Assembly: GCF_019925205.1 (NCBI RefSeq)
Contig: NC_083560.1
Coordinates: 124,221,062 to 124,285,061 of the forward strand
Origin: Metopolophium dirhodum
Lineage: Eukaryota > Arthropoda > Insecta > Hemiptera > Aphididae
Direction: 5' to 3'
DNA: 64,000 bases
The notes under the pieces were generated by a model, which had not been told where the DNA came from, ran no database searches, and saw nothing but the letters and a program-made list of their open reading frames with translations. A program made the translations under genes and the position numbers. Shown piece after piece: positions 53,059-61,500 of the stretch (its first letter is position 1; the number at the start of each line of letters is the position of its first letter).

Positions 53059-53533
53059 TGCGTTCAGCAGAATCAATTTTGTGTAATTAACTTTAACATT
53101 AGATTATAGAGTGACATATTATCATATTTACGGGTGTAAGGACATCATCGGTGTTTGAATGAAGGTTTTTAATGATATTAAAAACTTTAAGGCAATTTAA
53201 ACAAGTTATAAGTACGAAGTACCTATTATAATCGTAATTTGTATGAATTGCTGAAAAAATCTCAAATGTTGTATTTACTCTGCACGGCCAGGCGGCATCG
53301 ACATAAACGTATGACTTATAAGGTGGATACCTTATAATATAACAAATTATCAGCACAAAGTAAAATCGTAAAGCTGAATATAAAAATGCGCATAACCCCC
53401 TTAAAAGTTTAAATATCGTTAAACAACAAACAAACAAACAAACATAGATAATGTTTTTACTTTTGGGCTTTGCTTTTGGATGAATTCACTCAAATATAAG
53501 GTAACAACACAAAATTGGATTCTGCTGAACGCA
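53059..53533. mobile_element. MITE (475 bp) with about 25-bp terminal inverted repeats
   Basis: Left end TGCGTTCAGCAGAATC followed by AATTTTGTG (53059-53083) and right end 53508-53533, whose reverse complement is TGCGTTCAGCAGAATCC then AATTTTGTG, differ by one inserted base. No clear target duplication was seen. The interior holds a 112-residue minus-strand open frame that looks fortuitous and an (AAAC)n stretch at about 53420. The superfamily is not assigned. Confidence 0.75.
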
Positions 53534-53599
53534 AATTTATAATTATTTCTTAGCAACTTTTCATACCACCTTCGTCGGCCCCGTGCCGCGCCGTAAATA

Positions 53600-53786
53600 C
53601 GCGTCCAGACGACGCGGCATTTATTTTTCCATTATAATTATTTAAAAAACAATTTAAATATTAAAAAATGTATAGAAATTAGTAGGTGCTATCGAAAATA
53701 CATCCACACAGACGAGGTACAGCCGAACGATGTAGACCGCCTACTGTTTGCCACGCGGAAAAAGCCGCTACTTACGCCTGGACGCG
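53600..53786. mobile_element. Candidate short MITE (187 bp) with GC-rich inverted ends
   Basis: CGCGTCCAG at 53600 is matched by CTGGACGCG ending at 53786; similarity continues inward with gaps (GCGGC then TTTTTCC on both sides). It is GC-rich within AT-rich surroundings, 66 bp from the neighbouring 475-bp MITE. No target duplication was recognised. Confidence 0.4.
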
Positions 53787-54554
53787 CCTTTACACTTAAA
53801 GTTTGTAAAATGTATTATGTAAGGTAGATACAACATACGACGTCATCTTGTCGTTTATTATAATCTATTTCAAACCACCCAATTCAAAAATGCCAAGTAG
53901 GAACTGTAATAGTTATGATAGACATTAAGACATTTAATAAAACATTAGGTACCTAGGTAATTTTAATTTTAATTTAAAAATCAACCACCAAGTTCAATTT
54001 AAAAATTAACTTTTAACTTCGGTTTTAACTATAATGCTCCCCGCCTTTGCATACTGTATATGAGCTGGTACCTATCGTATTACCGTTATTCAAAAAGTAG
54101 GTATATATAAACGATAAACGTACACAGAATAGAGAGACGACGGATGGAAGTCATTGTAAAACCCGGAGTTCTCGGGTCTCTTTGACTTCACGATTGGAAC
54201 GTGCTGTATGGGGTAAACGGGCATAGTGCAGCGTATATTATACAAAATTATAATATACGTAGGTAGTTAGTAATTATTATAATAATGAACGATTCGCAAG
54301 CTGTGACGGAACAAAATTTCCCGTGAACTCGGACACTCGGTAAACACGCCCCCGCCGAACTTAAAAAATATATTATTCGATATCGCGCGCCGCATACGTT
54401 GTTGTCGCGACGACGGCGCGTGTACACGATGAACTGAACAAGATCTCTACGGGAGAGTTGTAGTAATCGTGTGGCGTTCGTAATATATAATATAATATAT
54501 ATATATAACTAGAATCGACGAGGGACCTAAAAATAACCGAGCCGCCCTACAATG

Positions 54555-54561
54555 TTATTAC

Positions 54562-54599
<38 letters not shown>
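54555..54599. repeat. (TTA)n microsatellite
   Basis: About 14 units with one interruption near the left end. Read on the minus strand it makes a poly-isoleucine tail on a 101-residue open frame (54547-54852), which is why that frame is not called a gene. Confidence 0.95.
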
Positions 54600-54600
<1 letters not shown>

Positions 54601-54897
54601 TGCACGCTGCGCGCCCCGGCGTAGCAGCTCGTTGATCTGTCGAGATTCGAGACGCGTGCATGGTGGCGTCATATTGTTAGTAAACTTATCAATTATGGTG
54701 GCGTTATTCGACTGTATTTTATTTATTTCATCTCCGTTCCGTTTCGTGACACTACGAGATTCTAATGCAGCGGTTGGATAAATAAATATAATAAAACGTA
54801 GGTAACGTAATAGGCTAGGGACAGTCCGGGCCAGTCCATTTTTGTTTTGCATTGCAACATACCTAACATAATATTAGGTACATAATATATTAATATA

Positions 54898-55386
54898 CAA
54901 TTGAGTCTCGATAAGTCAAAAACGTCGATTTTCTCAATTTTTTTTCTTGTTCCTTGAAATGTTTTTATGTTGTGTTTGAGCCACTTTGAGGAAGGTACCT
55001 ATATAATTTTATATAAATTTACTTTAAATTTTTGGTTTAAAATATAACTACGTAATTGATGTTTATGTATAATTAATATTATATAGTTTCAGTGTGTTAT
55101 ACACTTGTACATAAACCTTCTCAACCAAAACTAAATTTAGACAATTTCCGGATATCAGCTACTATTTTTAAAGATACAAATATTAAAATGAAATAACCTT
55201 TTTTTTTGCTCATCAGTATTTGAAAAAGGCGTCCTGTTTTCATGTTAGCCTAGGGAACAACATATTATCTTAAATATGACACTGCCCACATCAAGGAAAT
55301 TACGCCCCGGGCTAGGCCTGTATTACCTGTGCCTTCCGTCGGGCCTGAATGAATTTTGATACTCTCAAGTTATCAAGACTCGACTG
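54898..55386. mobile_element. pogo/Tigger-like MITE (489 bp) with TA TSD
   Basis: Left end CAATTGAGTCTCGATAAG and right end (reverse complement) CAGTCGAGTCTTGATAAC form inverted ends, each flanked by TA (54896-54897 and 55387-55388). The CAGTCGAGTCTCGATAACTC terminus with TA duplication is of the pogo/Tigger kind. There is no transposase frame. Related pieces occur at 16246-16347 and 7796-7952. Confidence 0.75.
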
Positions 55387-56076
55387 TAGGTAATATTATG
55401 TTATAAGTGTAAGTGTGTAACAACTAACAGTAATACACTTGTGAAATCTACGTACTAACATACTACTATGTTATATAGCATATGGTACCGGAATCTTACT
55501 ATATAGGTACAGATGTACAGTGATGAATATTAATTGTTATCTGTGCTTGAGTGAAGTGTTTTTTTTTATATATTTATTTAAAATGATTTATAACATGTAA
55601 ATTAACTGTAAAATAAAAGTACCTGTCACACTCCACAGTATACCAAATAGTTAAAAATATTCAACAATACTTACCCTCTTCAATGTATGGTCTAGAGGAT
55701 AAGTAGTTATCATTAAGACTAGTGAAATTGTTATACCTTAACAATATTATTTAAATAAAAAGAAAATTCTGAATACAAATGATCATGATATGGAATATTA
55801 TGGTGATTGGTGACAGTATATTCTGTCTGTTCCAACAGCGATTCCCGATGAAACAGCTAAATAGTCCTTCTTATAAATCAATTAAAATATCAATATCGAT
55901 AATCTCAAGAAAAATTATGACAACTTAAGAGGACATCGCACACAAATATGTTGGATCCGTCTTACACACATATGACAAGGCAAATTGTACACTAGTTAAC
56001 ACTGTATCATTTGCCATTTTGTGAAACTTTGTTATAAATAGTAAAGGTAAATAATAAAATAATCAATAATATTAAC

Positions 56077-56176
56077 ACCAAATAGTTATTAATAATATAA
56101 TCTATTAAAACCAAATAATATTTAATAATATAATCATAAAAATACCAAATAATAATTATTAATAATAAAAAATAAT
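56077..56176. repeat. Tandem repeat, three units of about 33 bp
   Basis: Units starting at 56077, 56110 and 56144 each begin ACCAAATA and continue ATTAATAATATAATC-like. They lie in the 3' flank of the phosphodiesterase gene. Confidence 0.75.
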
Positions 56177-56671
56177 GATTCTGTATGAAAATAATTTTAT
56201 AATAATCAACATTCATCAAAAACTATTATAACTATATATAAAAAATCCCTGGTTTCTAGGAATGTTGTAATAGTTTTGCAAATTTTCAGTTATCACCATA
56301 CTGAGCACATACAGGGTATATTAATATTAATAATATGAATTTGAATTACAGCACCAAACCGCATTTATGCAAAAAAATTTAAACACCTACAATTTAATGC
56401 TAGTATAAATACATTTTTGTTATGTTTTAAAAATATTATGTTTCTACTAATTTATCTAATTCAATCGATACTTAAATGTAAACTTTGTAGCTTATAAATA
56501 ATTCCCATTCTTACACTGATAGGTTAATAAACAATTATTTTTAGTTAATAATATATTAAAATACATTTAATAAAATATATAATATATTAAATAAAGCATA
56601 ATATGCTTGTATATTATTTTGATTATTTGATATCGTTAAAAACTAGATAGCATTGATTTCTGATTAATCTT

Positions 56672-58534
56672 CTAAATATCAGTCCTGAAAAAAAAAAATT
56701 AGTGTTACATAAAAATGTAGAAATAATGTTACAGAACTGGTGGTTTCCATCTATCATTAAGGAATTTAGTTGTGTCCAATTTCTATTATAACAATCAATC
56801 TAGAGATATAATAAGGATTCTCAAATGTAAAATAATCATAATATTAGGTACTACCATTAGCCTAGCCATCAATATACAGTAATAAATAACAATTATATTG
56901 AAATACAGAGAATACAAAAAATTCTCAATAATAGTTTTTATAAAGAAAACAATTAAATTACATATTACATATTATGATAATATTATATTATATCAGGTAA
57001 TATATTAAAAATAAATCTAGTCCATCATCAAATATTTGTAAATAGTTCAATTTTTAAATCAAATCAAAATGGTGCTGAAGTCTAAACATGATAAAAGTAG
57101 AAAGAACAATAAGGAATTAAAATATATTATTATACTAAATAGTACATTGGGATATAAGTAGGTTTAGAAAAATTAAAAATCAGAATGTTTGTAATACTAT
57201 TATGCATACAAAACAATCTTAAAAATATTTACTTTACTACCATAATACAATTATAAATTAGTAAAGGTACGTTTTCCCAACAGCGTCTAAATATGGTCGG
57301 TTTGTGCACATAGATTGACAGCGGCCGTTCTGTTCCAATATCTGTTGCAGGTAGACGCTACCAGGGAAAAGGAACCTTTCATATATTTTTTTTAGTAATA
57401 ATATTACTTACTTAGATTTTTTGGATTTAGTTGGTTTAACATTAGACTCCAATGTACCATCATCAATACAGTCATATCTATATACAAACATGTTTGATAT
57501 ATTAAATAAATATTCAATTGTTATTCAGAATAAATAATTAGTAATATATAATGTATAAATGTCATATTAGTTATTACCTCTGTTTTCTTGATGGCGACTT
57601 AGAATCATTTATCTTTTCATTCCATAATGTTTCTGTCGAAGAACATTGATTCTGAAAACTGGCCTTACCAACATCCATGAAATATCTATTTTTATCAACT
57701 TCCTAAAATACAATTACATTTTATTATAATTCATTAAAAATATAATACATGAATATGGTATAAATGTAAATGAAATATCCTGATTTTATTTAAAGTAATT
57801 TTTTTGCCATCTAACTCATTGAATATTTGCTATGTAATTTGTTTCTAATAATTAAAAATTGTATACAAACAGATTTAAAAACACCGGGCAGTGTTTCATT
57901 CATATATATATACAATTTTGTACGGTGACAGTATGAGGATCCAGAATATGCTCCGTAATGTTTATATGAGATATTTCTCAAGCCATAGACTAATTATTAT
58001 ACTATAGATACGCAACGCCAACGCAATCATTTGACGTTCATTATTTAAATTTTAGTTCAACCGATTAGTGGTAAACAAGTTGATTGTCATCCCTCAAACA
58101 TAATTTTTCATTATTGTTTATTTTGCCATTTTATTAATATTTTATGTTTATGTGATGAAATTTACTTAATTAAATAACTATCAATGCTTAACATAATTAT
58201 TTATATGAAAAATAACATAAAATAAAGCTTATAAATAAAAGACCAGTGCCTATTTTCATTTTGAATGTGAAAGATAGATTTTAATTTTAGGAATTTTTTA
58301 AAACTTGTCTACCCGTTAAGTTTATCCACACTTCGCTAATGATTGAAACACATGTTTAAAATAAATTTACTCTATGTACTAACATTGTCTTCACGTAAAT
58401 GTGGATCATCTTTAAGTGATTGTTGGTTTGATAAGAGTATATCATTTTGATCACAATAATTATTGGCAATGAAGACATCAGGATTTTTAGTAGAGCAGGA
58501 CATTTTTTTTTTCAACAACTCAATTTTGTCCAAC
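56672..58534 (-). CDS. GPCPD1: GPCPD1-like C-terminal tail exons
   Basis: Exons 58534-58384, 57702-57578, 57477-57412 and 56684-56672 encode a tail after the barrel. It starts LDKIELLKKKMSC, the position of the helical segment that follows the barrel in GPCPD1, and continues into a Ser/Lys/Asp-rich, probably disordered region ending NVKPTKSKKSKTDI. The penultimate exon could also simply run into an in-frame TAA right at its donor (TCT AAG TAA). Splicing at AA/GTAAGT to the acceptor TTTCAG at 56685 instead adds three residues (TDI) before TAG. Both endings would work; the splice sites are strong. Confidence 0.75.
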
Positions 58535-61500
58535 CTATGAAATAAAATCATTAATAAAATTAATATTAATGAATAATACAATCATTAAACATTTGAAGAA
58601 ATATTTAAAAATATGTATATAAGTTATTAGCAAATTAGATGATCAACTGAATACTAAAAATATACTAAATATTTAAAAATAGTATTATTCATAGGCGCAA
58701 ATTGACTACATTTTTTGGGGGGACTCGAGCCCCTCTCCCCATAGGCCATATTGCTTAGTACCATAGAATATAAAAATTAGTACTCATTACTAGATTTTGA
58801 ACTGGGGGGGGGGGGGGCTTGACCGATATTTGGGGGACTACGTCCCCCCAACCCTCCCCCCCCCTATTTGAGCCAATGGTATTATTGTTGTATCTTAGAT
58901 GATATCGAGCCTGGATATGTTAATAATTTTTTTTAACTTTTTAAGTCAAGTAATAAAGAAAATTTAAGTTCTAAGTAAAAGTTATTTTTTTTTTACTTGT
59001 AAAATGTGCAAGTCAAATAAAAAAAAAGTAGCTTGACTTTGTAAAAATCAGATAAAGCACAATAAGCAAATTGGATAAAAATAAAAATATACTAAAATAA
59101 AAATAACATTTATAAAAGTAATTCACAAAAATAATAAAATAAAGGGAGGCCTTGTAATGATATAATACTACAAATAAGTTATTAATTATTATTTATTTAT
59201 GTTAAATTTTTAAATTGTTCAATGGCATCAAGTATCAACATAGAACCAGTAGTGTTATTGTTGAGAGATTAGAAATTAACGTATTTCGGTGAAATTGTAA
59301 TTTTATATGAAAATGGATATTAAGCTGTATTCATACATGGTTTTTAATCCCTATTGCAATCCAGAATAGTGCATTCTAGACTTAAGACAGTCGACAATTT
59401 TGTAATTACAATATTTAAATACAACATTATAAATAATATTTCCCATTTTTTTTTATTTATATTAAAATAATAAATTGTACTAAACAGTACTATTATCTAC
59501 GAGGTTTAAATTAGGAAAATAATTAACTTCACATGCCTGATAAATTAATTAAGTAATAGTAACTGTTTATCATGGGATAAGTTACTTATAAAATGTTTAA
59601 TTAGTCTTTAATGTCCAGCCTTGGATAATAATATGCTGAATTATCATAAGCTAATTATCATAAGAATTATAAATAATCTTGTGTAAATTATAAGCAGTTA
59701 ATTTGTTTAAACATAAAAGCATTAATAATTGTATATAATAACTCATTACTTATCGTATATAACAGCATTTACGCCCAGTTTTTTGAATTTATTAGCTACA
59801 TCTTTACAATTATTATCATCACCCCAACAAAATAGCGCGAGTCCTGCTTGTTTGACAATATCTATTTGTAATGGATCACGCAACAAGTCTTCAGAGTGAA
59901 CATTTACTCCCTGAATAGACGTAAACAATTTTATTTTAAGGTAAAACAGTCTAATATTTATAACTTTAGTTATGTATGTAAAGTGTAAATGTAATTTAAG
60001 TTTTAGGAAACATACAAGGTTATTAGTTAGAGGTTAAATAAATAAATAATAAACCAATATGTATATTGTATAATATGATTTATAAGTTGAAGAAAGCATT
60101 AGAAAATTTACCAATAAATCATGACAAGTAGCATGGTAAACAGCATTTTGTATAGAGTGACATCTAGGATCAGCATATGAAGGGTATCGGACTGTAACAC
60201 CCTGAGTTAAAAATAATATAGGATACCGATTTTGCTTCATTTTAAGCCTAGAAAATTATAAATCATAAATCATAAAATATTTTATTGTATATAAATAAAT
60301 GTATATATTACTTTATATTAAGATTATATTTAATCCTTTGCTATACACACAATTTAAAATATTACATTGTTTAATAAAATTAGAAAAATATAGCTATAAC
60401 ATGTACTGTTGCAAAAATGTATTTAAATTGTATGCAAGATTGTAAATAAATGGTTCATAGAAAATAAAATCTTCTACTGATACAAAATTTCAGAAGAATT
60501 AGGTTGTCATATTCAAAAAAATTAGTAATAATTACTGATTTAGTTTTGATTTTTACTTTGATTTGATAGTATACATAATTTTAATAATGCAACTTTTAAA
60601 TAAACATTATTGTTTTAAAAAAACTCATTACAAATAATAGAAATGGTATGTTATATCTAAAAAATAAGTTTAGAAATAACTATATTAATTTTTAAATTGG
60701 ACATAAGTACCATAATAACTTACATAGTACAGACATCAGGATGAAAACAAGAAAACACAATACTTCGTGATCCTGCAAATTCAAATGTGGTTTTAAGTAT
60801 AGTGTCAACAAATAAATTCATGTCAAATGGGTTTTCGAGTTCATAGGTTCCATCCTGAAAATTCAGTGGCCAATTAAACAAATAAAATTAGGATCAACTA
60901 AAAATGATCATAAAATACAATCATTTTATTTATATATATTTTATAGCTACAATAAATAATAACCTGAAGTTTCATTGTCCACTTCAATTCAATATTAAAT
61001 CCAACACTGGTATCAACATCTGTAAATGCTTTCTCAAGTTTTGGAAAAGGTTGATAATCATTTCTAACATCATTTAGAAAGTGAGTTTCAGAAAGAGTAT
61101 AAGGTTCTTTAACATGATAAATCTGTAAAATTATTATTAATTAAATAAAAATTTCCAATTGTTTAAAAGAGCTTAAGGAAAAACAAACAAATAGTTAAGG
61201 AAAAATGAGATTAAAAATTGATTTTGTTTTTAAGTATAACTTTAAAAAAATAACCGTTGATACACCGTCGAAATATTGCGATTTTTTTAAAGCTATTTAT
61301 AGGTATAAGAGTTTTTTTTAATTGTGGTTGGTAAAAACTTAGTCAAAAAACTTTGAAATTGTAATACAACGTTCCTTATAAATTACAACCGATGACCGTA
61401 TTATGAAACGTAATTGCAACATAAAATCGAAATAACAATTCTAATTATCTAATCTAAAAACAAGATATTATACAATATAGATATAGCTACCAGCTTACAG

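Larger units (their letters stand above)
35831..56671. other. Gene-poor intergenic region between calpain and the phosphodiesterase gene
   Basis: About 21 kb. Apart from the orphan exon at 43697-43829 it holds only repeats: four dispersed-family copies, the 5S-like element and several MITEs. A GC-richer patch at about 54150-54700 (with TATCGCGCGCCGC near 54382) has no coding sequence I can support, but could be a promoter of a non-coding RNA. Confidence 0.55.

Noticed and set aside
53099..53437. 112-residue minus-strand open frame
   Set aside because: Lies wholly inside the 475-bp MITE and has no transposase features.
54547..54852. 101-residue minus-strand open frame
   Set aside because: Ends in poly-isoleucine from the (TTA)n microsatellite. 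No recognisable domain or splice context.
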